A stretch of DNA of 64,000 nt from Arthrobacter sp. B2a2-09 (GTDB taxonomy: Bacteria > Actinomycetota > Actinomycetes > Actinomycetales > Micrococcaceae). Below the pieces are notes generated by a model, which was not told the origin of the DNA, ran no database searches, and was given only the letters and a program-made list of their open reading frames with translations. Below, one piece after another: positions 25,880 to 35,361 of this stretch (positions are counted from its first letter, which is position 1; each line of letters starts with the position of its first letter). A program made the position numbers and the translations under genes. Location: contig NZ_JAMXIC010000001.1 of the NCBI RefSeq assembly GCF_027587375.1, positions 389,441 to 453,440 of the forward strand, written 5' to 3'.

Positions 25880-27694
25880 TGCGACGAGGCTGTGAACAGT
25901 CACGCCATGAAAACGCAGAAGCACCTCCTGTGCGTGTTGGATTTCCGCGTCACGCTTCGCTGCATCCCAGGCAAGCTGCTTGGCGAGCACTTCGGCGATT
26001 TCGTTGAGGAGTTCCCCCGTGACGAGGCCGCGGAAGGCCAGCGAGGTGCGGCGGATAAGGACATCCACGAGGTGCCCGATTTGTTCGTTGGCGGCCATGA
26101 ACTCAAGCTCCCGGACGCTGAGCTCGTTCGTGGAGCGTAGTTTCCGGTCCTCGCCTGCATTGAGGTAAGCAAGGACTTCCTCGGCGCGGGTGCCATAGCG
26201 GGTCAGCAAGCCGCTGACCCGGTCGGCACCGAGACCCCGTTTCCCATTGGCCTGAGCCATGTGCTTCTTGACCCAGTCTTGGACTCCGTCTTCACTGTTC
26301 GGGAACCCCAAGCCGCCTCCGATGGCGAGTTTCGCCGTCGAGACCTTCCGTTCCATGCCCAGCTCACGGAGGACGTCGTTGCTGAGGTGTTCGGCGAGGG
26401 CCCGGAAAGTGGTCCACTTTCCGCCGATCAATGAAAGTACGACGGCGGCCCTGCCACCTTGGGCGGCTGCAGTACCGGAGGCTTCCCGCTCACTTCGCTC
26501 GATGCGGTAGTCGCGTGACACGAAGCCCGGCTGGGTATCGTCGTGGCGCGGAAGCGGTCGGACGCCGGCGAAGCTGTAGACGATGTGGCTGCGCTCAACC
26601 TTGATGGAGGGGAAGACGTGTCCGACGAGGTCGAAGAAGTAGTCAATCTCGGCTTCGGTGCACACGGCATCCCGGGCCATGTCGGCGTCGACGTCGGTGG
26701 TGCCCACCAGGACGCGGTCGCCCATCGGGTAGATGAGCACGATCCGCCCATCCGTGTGTTCGAAGAAGATCTCCCGGCCACCGCACGCTGCGAGCAGTTC
26801 CGGGTGATCCAGGACAACGTGGGAGCCCTTGGTTCCTCCCATGAAACGGCTCGTGGCGCCCATTGCCTCGTTGGTGAGGTCCACCCACGCGCCTGTGGTG
26901 TTGACGATCACGTCGGCCTGGAATCTGAATTCCCCGCCCGTCAGTTCATCGCGCAGCAAAACAGCGCCAGCTGAGTCTGTCGAGGCGGAGTCCATTGAGA
27001 TCAGGGAGACGTAGTTGCTGGCTCGGGCGCTGCCGCCCGGCAAGCCACTTCCGATACCCGCCTTTTCGCCGTCCTGCAGCACATCGAGCGTCAGGCGCTC
27101 CGGGTTATGCACGGACGCGTCAAAGTAGGTGGCAGCGTATTTGATACCGGGGTGCAGGCTCGGCAACTCGGCCAAGGCCTTCTCCCTGCCACGGAACTGA
27201 TGGCGGGGAACGCTGCCGCCGTCGCGGGAGAAAAAGTCGTACATGCTCAGTCCGAGCTTGATGAGGAAGGCGCCGCGTTCTTTCGGCTTGCCTTGCTTAT
27301 GCGTGAGGAAGCGTGTGGGGGCGGAAAGTATCCCGGAGAAGGTGCTGAAGATCGGGATGGTTGTCTGCAGCGGCTTGACGTAATGGGGAGCGATCTTCAA
27401 AAGCCGGTTGCGCTCGACCACCGATTCCCGAACGAGGCGGAATTCGCCGTTCTCGAGGTAGCGGATGCCGCCGTGGATCATGTGGGATGAGGCTCCGCTG
27501 GCGCCCTGGCAGTAGTCGCCGCGTTCCACGAGGGCGACGTCCACGCCTTGCAACGCCAAATCACGGAATGTTCCGACGCCGTTGATGCCGCCTCCGACTA
27601 TCAGCACCTGGGCTTGCGGCCGTTCGCGAAGCGCGGAAACCGAGGTCCGACGTGGTGATCCTGCTGCGGAACCGGAATTGCTGGTGTATCCCAA
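25877..27694 (-). CDS. glpD: Glycerol-3-phosphate dehydrogenase (FAD-dependent, aerobic type)
   Basis: 605 residues. The FAD-binding Rossmann motif is VLIVGGGINGVGTFRDLALQG, followed by SSHMIHGGIRYLENGEFRLVRE, typical for GlpD/GlpA. The C-terminal DAO_C domain is present (LIGGKWTTFRALAEH and onward). It oxidises glycerol 3-phosphate to dihydroxyacetone phosphate at the membrane and feeds electrons to quinone. TTG 27694 has AAGGGAG five bases upstream and is preferred over GTG 27751. First gene of the glycerol cluster, divergent from a SorC-type regulator. Confidence 0.94.
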   Translation of the reverse strand: MGYTSNSGSAAGSPRRTSVSALRERPQAQVLIVGGGINGVGTFRDLALQGVDVALVERGDYCQGASGASSHMIHGGIRYLENGEFRLVRESVVERNRLLKIAPHYVKPLQTTIPIFSTFSGILSAPTRFLTHKQGKPKERGAFLIKLGLSMYDFFSRDGGSVPRHQFRGREKALAELPSLHPGIKYAATYFDASVHNPERLTLDVLQDGEKAGIGSGLPGGSARASNYVSLISMDSASTDSAGAVLLRDELTGGEFRFQADVIVNTTGAWVDLTNEAMGATSRFMGGTKGSHVVLDHPELLAACGGREIFFEHTDGRIVLIYPMGDRVLVGTTDVDADMARDAVCTEAEIDYFFDLVGHVFPSIKVERSHIVYSFAGVRPLPRHDDTQPGFVSRDYRIERSEREASGTAAAQGGRAAVVLSLIGGKWTTFRALAEHLSNDVLRELGMERKVSTAKLAIGGGLGFPNSEDGVQDWVKKHMAQANGKRGLGADRVSGLLTRYGTRAEEVLAYLNAGEDRKLRSTNELSVRELEFMAANEQIGHLVDVLIRRTSLAFRGLVTGELLNEIAEVLAKQLAWDAAKRDAEIQHAQEVLLRFHGVTVHSLVA

Positions 27695-27755
27695 AACTGC
27701 TCCCTTGGGCTTTGGTGTGTGCGCTGCATCACTTGACGTCGCACCTTGCACAACT

Positions 27756-27808
27756 ATTCTTCGAAAGAATGGAAAATGAAATCAAGCTATTTGCACAAAC
27801 GTGCAGAA
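27756..27808. promoter_or_regulatory. Operator-like repeats between glpD and the SorC-type regulator
   Basis: Three signals lie in the divergent promoter region: a palindrome ATTCTT-CGA-AAGAAT (27756-27770); a near-palindrome centred on GCAC-AAAC-GTGC (27793-27804); and the octamer TTGCACAA repeated at 27746 and 27791, 45 bases apart. Spacing over several helical turns is common for tetrameric SorC/DeoR repressors. Inference only. Confidence 0.5.
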
Positions 27809-27818
27809 CGGAACTGAG

Positions 27819-28781
27819 ATGCCACGATCACGACATTCAGAGGCCCTCCGGGCAGCGCAGATGTACTACCTCCAGGACCTCACCATGGACGCCATTGCCC
27901 GCGAACTTCGGACCTCGCGTTCAACGGTCTCCCGCTTGCTGTCCTCGGCCCGCGAGTCGGGACTGGTCCAGATCCAGATCCGCAGTCCTCTGGATTCCGC
28001 CCCGGAACTGGAGCGCATGATACGCAGCCACTACGGCGTCGATGTGCATGTGGTACCTGTCCTGGACACCTTGAACGAGGCGGAGACCCTTGATCGGGTG
28101 GCGACGCAGGCCGCGCGGACCATTGGTCCCCTGGTCGATTCCAACGCCATCATCGGAGTGGCCTGGGGTGCGACCATTAGCGCCGTCAGCAGGCACCTGA
28201 CCCGCAAGATCACGCACGGCAGCACTATTGTGCAGCTCAACGGCGCCGGCAACATGCACACCACCGGCATCACCTACGCGAGCGACATCATGCGCCGCTT
28301 CGGCATCGCCTATGGCGCGCGGGTGGAACAGTTCCCGGTGCCCGCCTTCTTCGACCACGCGTCCACGAAGACCGCTATGTGGAATGAGCGCAGCGTCCAA
28401 CGCGTGCTCGACCTCCAAGCCAGGATGAGCATCGCCATCTTCGGTGTTGGGTCGGTGCATTCGGATTACCCCAGCCACGTTTACGCGGGTGGCTACCTCG
28501 ATGAAACAGACCTGAATCTACTGGCCAGCTCGGACGTCGTAGGCGATGTTGCCACCGTCTTCTTCCGCTCCGACGGCTCCTCCGACGGCATCACCCTCAA
28601 CGAGCGGTCCACCGGCCCAAGCCACGAGCAACTAAGGCAGGTCCGTCGCCGCATCTGCGTCGTCTCGGGTGCATCCAAGATCAACGGACTGCGCGGAGCA
28701 CTCGAAGCGGGGCTGGCAACGGATCTGATCCTGGACGAGGCAACGGCGAAGCACCTGGTCAGTTTCGGCAGCCCTTCCTGA
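27819..28781 (+). CDS. SorC/DeoR-type sugar-binding transcriptional regulator, likely controls glycerol genes
   Basis: 320 residues. The N-terminal helix-turn-helix is clear (MYYLQDLTMDAIARELRTSRSTVSRLLSSARESGLVQIQI split across the HTH). The rest is the SorC C-terminal sugar-phosphate-binding domain with IGVAWGATISAVSRHL, VQLNGAGN and GYLDE, as in CggR/DeoR relatives. Such proteins respond to phosphorylated sugars. Position divergent to glpD suggests it senses glycerol 3-phosphate or a triose phosphate and controls glpDFK; this is inference. ATG 27819 is preferred over the upstream GTG 27801. Confidence 0.88.
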   Translation: MPRSRHSEALRAAQMYYLQDLTMDAIARELRTSRSTVSRLLSSARESGLVQIQIRSPLDSAPELERMIRSHYGVDVHVVPVLDTLNEAETLDRVATQAARTIGPLVDSNAIIGVAWGATISAVSRHLTRKITHGSTIVQLNGAGNMHTTGITYASDIMRRFGIAYGARVEQFPVPAFFDHASTKTAMWNERSVQRVLDLQARMSIAIFGVGSVHSDYPSHVYAGGYLDETDLNLLASSDVVGDVATVFFRSDGSSDGITLNERSTGPSHEQLRQVRRRICVVSGASKINGLRGALEAGLATDLILDEATAKHLVSFGSPS

Positions 28782-28835
28782 ATAATTGAACGACCCTGAA
28801 ACATTCCCGGCACCGAGGTAGGTAGAGTCTTGGCT

Positions 28836-29717
28836 ATGAAACCCTCGCCTAGGCTCAGTCTCAACAACGGTGTCTTGATTGACCAGTTGGGGTTCGGGCT
28901 CTACAAGGTGCCACCTGCGGATGCCACATCTTTGGTCGCCACTGCGCTAGGCGCCGGCTACCGACACTTCGATACAGCCGCCATGTATGGCAATGAGACC
29001 GGGGTCGGCCGCGGCATCGGCAGCGCGGTCATACCCCCGCCCGGCGTGGACAGCAACACGGGAGGCTCCGGGGAGGGCACACACGGCCTCTCCCGCGAAG
29101 ACGTCTTTGTCACCACGAAGCTCTGGAACGATGACCACGGCTACGACTCCACGCTCCGCGCCTTCGATTCCTCCATGGCCAACCTCGGCCTCGACTACGT
29201 CGACCTGTACCTGATCCACTGGCCCTGCGCAGGGCGCGGACTGTTCCAGGAAAGCTACCGGGCCATGGAAACCCTGTACCGCGAGGGCCGGGTGCGCGCG
29301 ATCGGAGTCTCCAACTTCCAGCCGGCCCATCTCGAAGCACTCATGCAAAAAGCCGAAGTGGTTCCGGCGGTGAACCAGATTGAACTGCACCCATGGTTGC
29401 AGCAGACCCGGCTCCGGACCCTCCACGAGCAGTTACGCATCCGCACCGAAGCGTGGAGCCCGTTGGGCCGCGGCCAGGTCCTTCAGGATCCGGCCGTCCG
29501 GGCGCTCGCCGACAAATATGGAAAGACGCCTGCGCAAATCATCATCCGCTGGCACCTCCAGCTGGGAAATATCGTGATTCCCAAAGCGAGTACCGCGGGA
29601 CGCATCCAGGAGAACTTCAATGTCTTCAGCTTCGAGCTAGACGCCGACGACATGGACGGCTTGGCCGCCCTCGAACGCCACCACCGCACCGGGTCACACC
29701 CGGACAACGTCAACTAG
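28836..29717 (+). CDS. Aldo/keto reductase
   Basis: 293 residues, NADPH-dependent TIM-barrel oxidoreductase. The family signatures are GYRHFDTAAMYGNE (catalytic Asp and Tyr), FVTTKLWNDDHG (catalytic Lys), VDLYLIHWPCAG (catalytic His), the GVSNFQPAHLE block and the cofactor-binding IVIPKASTAGRIQENFNVF. The C-terminus is complete. Substrate cannot be told from sequence; relatives reduce 2,5-diketogluconate and many aldehydes. A TTG at 28830 is an alternative start. A run of Gly/Pro after residue 60 is a slightly longer loop than usual. Confidence 0.93.
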   Translation: MKPSPRLSLNNGVLIDQLGFGLYKVPPADATSLVATALGAGYRHFDTAAMYGNETGVGRGIGSAVIPPPGVDSNTGGSGEGTHGLSREDVFVTTKLWNDDHGYDSTLRAFDSSMANLGLDYVDLYLIHWPCAGRGLFQESYRAMETLYREGRVRAIGVSNFQPAHLEALMQKAEVVPAVNQIELHPWLQQTRLRTLHEQLRIRTEAWSPLGRGQVLQDPAVRALADKYGKTPAQIIIRWHLQLGNIVIPKASTAGRIQENFNVFSFELDADDMDGLAALERHHRTGSHPDNVN

Positions 29718-29727
29718 GACCCGCCGA

Positions 29728-30675
29728 ATGGAACAAGTGGACACCAACCACTCCCCCGAACCCGCACCAGCCTCCCCACGGGAGTTCTTCAGCAAGGCCT
29801 TGGCCTCCCGGACGAGCGCCTCGGACATCGACCTCGACGGCAGTAACGTCGCCTATTGGTGCTACGAACCGGTCAAGGCGACCGCGGCGACGCGGACCAT
29901 ACTCGTCATCCATGGCTTCCGCGGCGACCACCACGGCCTGCTCCGTGTAGTAGACCACCTGCCGGAAATGCGGGTCATCATGCCGGACCTTCCCGGCTTT
30001 GGCAGCTCGGAGCCTTTCGCCGGAGACCCCCACACAGTGGAACGCTATGGGAAGTTCATCACCGGTTTCATGGCGGCCCTGGGTCTTGGACCGGACACGG
30101 TCCTCTTGGGGCACTCCTTCGGATCCATCGTTGCCAGCCACTTCGCTGCCTCGAACCCGGGCGCCATCCGTCCGCTGATCCTGGTCAATCCCATCGCCGC
30201 TCCCGCGCTCGAGGGCCCCAAAGGCCTCATGACCAAATTGGCAGTCCTGTACTACCAGGTCTCCGCCAGGCTCCCGCGCCGGCTGGGACTCGCCGTCTTG
30301 CGCAGCCGCCTGATTGTCCGCGTCATGAGCGCCGCGATGGCCAAGACGCGGGACAAGGAACTCCGGGCCTTTGTCCACGGCCAGCACGATGCATACTTCT
30401 CCGCCTTCGCTGACCGCGCGAGCCTTCTGGAGTCCTTCCGGGCTTCGGTGTCCAGCCATGTGGCAGAAGTTGCCGGGCAGCTGGACCTCCCCGTGTTGTT
30501 GGTGGCCGGCGAGAAAGACGAGATCGCCTTGCTCCGGGACCAGCACAAGCTGTTGGAGATGCTGCCCGACGGCGCGCTGGAAGTGATTCCCGACGTCGGG
30601 CATTTGATCCATTACGAGACACCGGCGCCGGCCGCCGCCGCCATCCGCAGCTTCCTGGAGGAACACCCCGCGTGA
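29728..30675 (+). CDS. Alpha/beta hydrolase
   Basis: 315 residues. The alpha/beta-hydrolase order is visible: oxyanion-type LVIHGFRGDHHG, MPDLPGFGSSEP, the nucleophile elbow GHSFGS (Ser), the acid near AGEKDE and the His in GHLIHYE. It has no signal peptide. Substrate unknown; esters, lactones or haloalkanes are possible for this fold. It lies 10 bases after the aldo/keto reductase and its TGA overlaps the GTG of the next gene, so the three genes probably form an operon. Confidence 0.92.
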   Translation: MEQVDTNHSPEPAPASPREFFSKALASRTSASDIDLDGSNVAYWCYEPVKATAATRTILVIHGFRGDHHGLLRVVDHLPEMRVIMPDLPGFGSSEPFAGDPHTVERYGKFITGFMAALGLGPDTVLLGHSFGSIVASHFAASNPGAIRPLILVNPIAAPALEGPKGLMTKLAVLYYQVSARLPRRLGLAVLRSRLIVRVMSAAMAKTRDKELRAFVHGQHDAYFSAFADRASLLESFRASVSSHVAEVAGQLDLPVLLVAGEKDEIALLRDQHKLLEMLPDGALEVIPDVGHLIHYETPAPAAAAIRSFLEEHPA

Positions 30676-31757
30676 AAATCGTCATTGATGCCCGCTTCAC
30701 CCGCACGGACCATCATGACGGGATCAGCCGCTACGGGTCGAGCCTCATAGCGGCGACGTCCAAGATCGCGGATGTCACGATGCTCATCAGCGACAAGCGC
30801 CAGTTGGCGCTCCTCCCGGACGTCCCCTACGTTCAGATCAGCAGCCCGCTGTCCCCCCGCGAACTGTTCGTGGCGCGCGAGGTCAATAAGCTCGAGGCCG
30901 ATGTTGTGGTTTGCCCCATGCAGACCATGGGAACCTGGGGCCGCAAGTACGGGCTGGTCCTGACCCTGCACGACCTCATCTACTATGAGCACCCGGCCCC
31001 TCCTGGCTTCCTTCCGGCGCCCGTGCGGCTGCTCTGGCGGCTCTACCACAAGGCTTATTGGCCGCAGCGCTTGCTTCTCAACCGGGCCGACATCGTTGCC
31101 ACCATCAGCCACACCACCGAGTCACTTATGGCGAAGTTCAATTTGACCCGCCGCCCGGTCCGGATCGTGGGCAACGCACCACAGCCAGGCCAGACGCCGC
31201 GCGATCCCGCAGCCGGTGCCGAGAAGTCCCTGCTCTACATGGGCTCGTTCATGCCCTACAAAAATGTGGAGACCATGATCCAGGGAATGGCCGAATTGCC
31301 CGGATTTGCGCTGCATCTGCTGAGCAGGATCACCCCCCAGCGCCGCGCCGAGCTGGAGCCCTTGGTCCCGCCGGGTGCGCGGGTCGAGTTCCACAACGGC
31401 GTCACGGATGCCGAATACGATTCCATCCTTGCCCGGGCCACCGCACTCGTCAGTTTGTCCAGGGCGGAAGGTTACGGGCTGCCCCTGGTCGAGGCGATGG
31501 CACTTGGCACTCCCGTGATCGCCAGCGACACCCCCATTTTCCGCGAGGTCGGCGGGGATGCCGTGAGCTATGTGCACCCCGAATCGCCGAGTGAATTTGC
31601 CGCGGCAGTCAAGGCCCTTGAAGATGGGGAATTGTGGCAGGCGCGCTCACGCCGTGGTGTGGAACGCGCGGCCGACTTCAACTGGGACGAATCGGCCCGC
31701 CAACTGCTGGCCGTGGCCGAAGAGATCGTTGCGATGCGCAGCCGCAAGCGGCGCTAG
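30672..31757 (+). CDS. Glycosyltransferase family 4 protein
   Basis: 361 residues, GT-B fold. N-terminal lobe from KIVIDARFTRTDHHDGISRYG; C-terminal lobe with LLYMGSFMPYKNVETMIQGM and the nucleotide-sugar site VSLSRAEGYGLPLVEAMALGTPVIASDTPIFREVGG (the E-x7-E motif is EGYGLPLVE). Similar proteins transfer mannose or other hexoses from a nucleotide sugar to lipid or sugar acceptors. No membrane span. GTG start overlapping the hydrolase stop. Its stop overlaps that of the convergent priA gene by four bases. Confidence 0.92.
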   Translation: MKIVIDARFTRTDHHDGISRYGSSLIAATSKIADVTMLISDKRQLALLPDVPYVQISSPLSPRELFVAREVNKLEADVVVCPMQTMGTWGRKYGLVLTLHDLIYYEHPAPPGFLPAPVRLLWRLYHKAYWPQRLLLNRADIVATISHTTESLMAKFNLTRRPVRIVGNAPQPGQTPRDPAAGAEKSLLYMGSFMPYKNVETMIQGMAELPGFALHLLSRITPQRRAELEPLVPPGARVEFHNGVTDAEYDSILARATALVSLSRAEGYGLPLVEAMALGTPVIASDTPIFREVGGDAVSYVHPESPSEFAAAVKALEDGELWQARSRRGVERAADFNWDESARQLLAVAEEIVAMRSRKRR

Positions 31758-33937
31758 AGGACGTCGACGCCGTCGAGCCGCAATTGCACCGGTCCTGACG
31801 TGCGCTTGGCCGCACTGGCAGCTTTGACTGCCCGCATGGAGCGGGTGGCAACAGCAGCTTGTGCATAGGGAATGAAGAACAGCGTCCGGACGTCCGGGTC
31901 GCCGTCCTGATCCATTGAGCGCTGGGCAGACAGAGTGAGGGAGACCGGTGCGGGACCCGCGGTGCGGAGCTGGATGCTATTGGCCAGGCTTTCGGTGAAG
32001 TGCACGACGTCGGCCCGCTTGCCCGTCACTGACGCGATCCGCACGGCGGGCGGTAACTGGAGTTCCTGCCGCAGTGCCAGTTCGCGGGAGGCGTATCCCG
32101 CAGGGTCCCAGCGCAACAGGGCACCGGTCGCGGCGGTGTCGTCTGCAGTGATGACTACGAGCCCGCCTTCATTCGCGGGCCGCACGAGGGCTGCCGCGTT
32201 GAACCATCGCCGCACGGTGTCCTCACCGGCGCGCAGGTTTTCCCTGCGCAGGAGCGAATTGCCGTCCAGGAGCAGCGCCGCCGCGTAGCCACCGTTTGCG
32301 ATTGGCTCAGCGCCCACTGTCGCCACTACCAGTGCATGGGCATCTGACACCGTCGCCTTGACCTGGTCTCCCGAAGACGTCACGACGGCCTTGCCTGGAA
32401 AAGCCCTGCCCAGTTCTTCCGCGGTCCGCAGCACACCGGCGGCCCCCCTGCGAAGGCGGCCGCCGCCGCAATGACGGCAACGCCACTCCGGGGCAGGGGT
32501 GGAGCACCAGCGGCATTGCGGCAGGGCCGATTGTCCGGCGATTGCGAGCGGGCCCTGGCAGTTGTTGCACTTGGCGGATTCGCGGCAATCCTCGCAGACA
32601 AGGGATGGGGCGTAGCCGGCCCGGGCCACCTGCACCAGGACAGGTCCGCGTTCCAGTCCCTCTTTGGCGGCCCGCCAGGCGGCGCCTGGCAAGCGTGCAA
32701 TCTTTGCCAGGGGGTCGCGTTCCTGCTCGAAGCTGTCAGCTGTATTGAGCACCCGGGGCGTGCTGGCACGGACCACCGGCCGAGGAGCTTCCACTGGCAC
32801 GGCCCAACCCCCTTCCACCAGTCGCTGGAGTTCGGTGCTCCGGCTATGCGCGGCCATGAGGCACGCCGCAGATTCCTGTTCCGAACGCAAGAGCAGGATT
32901 TCCCTGGTGTGGGCGTAAGGAGCGCGCTGGTCAATGTGGAGGTCGTCGCCGTCGTCCCAGCACACCACCAATCCGAGGTCCTGCACCGGGGCGTACGCCG
33001 CGGAGCGCGTGCCGACTGCCACCTTTGCGGCCCCGCTGAGGAGCCGAAGGTAGCTTCGGTACCGAGGTGTCTGGCCGTCGTCGGCCGTCAACCGCGCGAC
33101 GTCCCCTGGCGGCAGGACAGCGCGCAGCGCCGCTTCCATGCGGTCGAGGTCTCGGTAGTCGGGAACGACAACGACGGCGCCCCGCCCTGAGGAGCGGACT
33201 GCCGCCACCGCAGACGCCACAAGCTCGGGCCAGCCGGCAGTTCCAAAACCCTGCGTTGCAGTCAAGACTGCACGTGGTGAGCCACCCCCGGCCAAGTGCT
33301 GCAAGTAAGGCGCTCCGTTGGCGTAGGATGCCCACGCCGCTTGCGCCGGCGACGCGGTGCCCTGGGATCCGGTGCCCTGGGATCCGGAACGCTGGGCGGA
33401 CACGCCGTGCTTGTCCGGCTTGTCCGGGGCGGCTGGCTGTTCCGGCTCGTCCAGAAGGGGATCACCGGACAGGAGCTGCTTCTCCAGCCGCGCGACGCGT
33501 GGCGGAATGGCGGTGCGGAGGACATCGCTTAGCGTCCCGGCGTAGCGGGCCGCGACACTTGAGCTAAGCCCCAGCAACGCCGGAGTCAGTACCGGGACGG
33601 GTGAAACCACCTTGAGAAGCGGAGTCAGTGCATGCCCGGCCTCCGACGATTCCACGCGCTCCAGCACATAGCCGTTGAGTTCCTGGCCGCTGAAGCGGAC
33701 TTTGACCCGGACGCCTGCAAGGGCGGTCCCCTCCAAATCGGCCGGGACGCTGTAGTCAAAAGGCCTGTCCAGATGCGGCAAGGATGATTCGATCAAGACC
33801 CGTGCTACCGGATTGCTCGCCGCGAGGGGTGGCCCTGCGGCGTCGCTCCCGCGCGAGGGGAAGCCTTGCAACAAGGACGGCTGATGTGACGGCGAAGGCA
33901 ACGGCATGGCAAACGGAAACAGCGAACCATCGCTCAT
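31754..33937 (-). CDS. priA: Primosomal protein N' (PriA), actinobacterial type with degenerate helicase motifs
   Basis: 727 residues. The N-terminal 3'-DNA-binding domain is present (VARVLIESSLPHLDRPFDYSVP). The zinc-binding region is clear at about residues 447-492: CEDC, CNNC, CRWC and CRHC pairs. In the helicase core the Walker A site, normally G-TGSGKTE, reads GFGTAGWPELV and lacks the Lys, and the DEEH box reads WDDGDD; an active helicase is therefore unlikely. This inactivation is known in actinobacterial PriA, which are thought to keep a loading role in replication restart. A 15-bp exact tandem duplication (33356-33385) extends a Gly/Ser/Gln linker. Confidence 0.93.
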   Translation of the reverse strand: MSDGSLFPFAMPLPSPSHQPSLLQGFPSRGSDAAGPPLAASNPVARVLIESSLPHLDRPFDYSVPADLEGTALAGVRVKVRFSGQELNGYVLERVESSEAGHALTPLLKVVSPVPVLTPALLGLSSSVAARYAGTLSDVLRTAIPPRVARLEKQLLSGDPLLDEPEQPAAPDKPDKHGVSAQRSGSQGTGSQGTASPAQAAWASYANGAPYLQHLAGGGSPRAVLTATQGFGTAGWPELVASAVAAVRSSGRGAVVVVPDYRDLDRMEAALRAVLPPGDVARLTADDGQTPRYRSYLRLLSGAAKVAVGTRSAAYAPVQDLGLVVCWDDGDDLHIDQRAPYAHTREILLLRSEQESAACLMAAHSRSTELQRLVEGGWAVPVEAPRPVVRASTPRVLNTADSFEQERDPLAKIARLPGAAWRAAKEGLERGPVLVQVARAGYAPSLVCEDCRESAKCNNCQGPLAIAGQSALPQCRWCSTPAPEWRCRHCGGGRLRRGAAGVLRTAEELGRAFPGKAVVTSSGDQVKATVSDAHALVVATVGAEPIANGGYAAALLLDGNSLLRRENLRAGEDTVRRWFNAAALVRPANEGGLVVITADDTAATGALLRWDPAGYASRELALRQELQLPPAVRIASVTGKRADVVHFTESLANSIQLRTAGPAPVSLTLSAQRSMDQDGDPDVRTLFFIPYAQAAVATRSMRAVKAASAAKRTSGPVQLRLDGVDVL
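33356..33385. repeat. Exact 15-bp tandem duplication inside priA
   Basis: GGTGCCCTGGGATCC occurs twice head to tail (33356-33370, 33371-33385), followed by a degenerate third copy. It stays in frame and encodes GSQGT-type repeats in a linker before the helicase-like core. Confidence 0.85.
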
Positions 33938-34039
33938 GCTTCACACCTCCCTGGAGTGCCGGCTGCCTTGGGTCAATCCAAGCAGGCACCACCGACAATT
34001 CCGGCGCTAGCGGATCAGGCCCCGGCTGGAGCAGCCAAG

Positions 34040-35269
34040 TCAGGCGTTGAAGAATTCCTTCAGTTCGTCCACGCGGTCCAATCGTTCCCACGTGAAATCG
34101 GGGTCGTCGCGGCCGAAGTGGCCATGCGCCGCGGTCTTGGCGTAGATGGGGCGCTTAAGGTCGAGAGCGTCGATGATGGCGCGCGGACGGAGGTCGAAGA
34201 TCTCCGCAATCGCTTCGCTGATCTTGGCCGGGTCAACAGTTTCTGTGCCGAAGGTTTCGACGTAGGTGCCCACCGGACGCGCCTGCCCGATCGCGTAGGC
34301 GATCTGGATTTCGGCCCGCTTGGCCAACCCTGCGGCTACGACGTTCTTCGCTACCCAGCGCATCGCGTAGGCCGCCGAACGGTCCACCTTCGACGGATCC
34401 TTGCCGGAGAAGGCGCCGCCGCCGTGGCGGGCCATTCCGCCGTAAGTGTCAACGATGATCTTGCGGCCTGTCAGCCCGGCGTCGCCGACGGGACCGCCGA
34501 TGACGAAGGCGCCGGCAGGGTTCAGGATATTCGCGACGTGGGAGATATCCAGGTTGGACACAGCCAGGACGGGGTCGATCACGTGCGAGGCGAGATCGGC
34601 GCGCAAGCGATCGAGGTGGGTTCCTTCGGCGTGCTGGCTGGAAATGACCACCGTTTCAACGGAAACCGGGCGGTCGCGGTCGTATCCGACCGTCACCTGG
34701 GTCTTGCCATCAGGGCGCAAGTAGGCCAGTTCGCCGCTCTTGCGGACTTCGGTGAGACGCTCGGAGAGCCTGTGGGCGAGCCAAATGGGCGTCGGCATGT
34801 AGGAGGGGGTCTCATCGCTCGCGTAGCCGAACATGATGCCCTGGTCACCGGCACCCTGGAGGTCGTAGTCGTCCTCCTGGCGGCCTTCGCGGGCTTCGAG
34901 CGAATTGAAGACGCCCCCGGCGATGTCGTTGGACTGCTGTCCGATGGAGACAGACACCCCGCAACGGGCACCGTCGAAACCGTTGGCTGACGAGTCGTAA
35001 CCTATTCCGAGGATGGTCTCGCGGACGATCTGCGGAATTTCGACATACGCATCCGTAGTGACTTCACCGGCTACGTGCACCAGGCCGGTGGTGGCCATGG
35101 TTTCAACAGCCACGCGCGACTCAGGGTCTGCTGCCAGGAGCGCATCGAGGATGGCGTCACTGATCTGGTCGCAGATCTTGTCTGGGTGCCCTTCCGTAAC
35201 CGACTCCGAGGTGAAGAGCCGGAGCTTGGACGGGGTGCCGTGGGATTCATGGTGCAGCGGTAAAGTCAC
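34040..35269 (-). CDS. metK: S-adenosylmethionine synthase
   Basis: 409 residues, makes SAM from methionine and ATP. Hallmarks are [21 protein letters not shown], the [12 protein letters not shown] motif and the phosphate-loop [19 protein letters not shown]. Length is slightly above the 380-400 norm. ATG start 35269. It lies 92 bases after coaBC in a long minus-strand run. The short spacer leaves no room for a SAM riboswitch upstream. Confidence 0.97.
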   Translation of the reverse strand: MTLPLHHESHGTPSKLRLFTSESVTEGHPDKICDQISDAILDALLAADPESRVAVETMATTGLVHVAGEVTTDAYVEIPQIVRETILGIGYDSSANGFDGARCGVSVSIGQQSNDIAGGVFNSLEAREGRQEDDYDLQGAGDQGIMFGYASDETPSYMPTPIWLAHRLSERLTEVRKSGELAYLRPDGKTQVTVGYDRDRPVSVETVVISSQHAEGTHLDRLRADLASHVIDPVLAVSNLDISHVANILNPAGAFVIGGPVGDAGLTGRKIIVDTYGGMARHGGGAFSGKDPSKVDRSAAYAMRWVAKNVVAAGLAKRAEIQIAYAIGQARPVGTYVETFGTETVDPAKISEAIAEIFDLRPRAIIDALDLKRPIYAKTAAHGHFGRDDPDFTWERLDRVDELKEFFNA

Positions 35270-35361
35270 TCGACTACCTTACTCGGTTGGGGGCGGCCGG
35301 CTTCCGCCGTATGTCCCTATGCTAAGGATGGACCAGCTAAGGAATGAGCCTCACCCGTTGG

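Noticed and set aside
35270..35361. SAM riboswitch ahead of metK
   Set aside because: Only 92 bases lie between coaBC and metK and they show no multi-stem layout or terminator.
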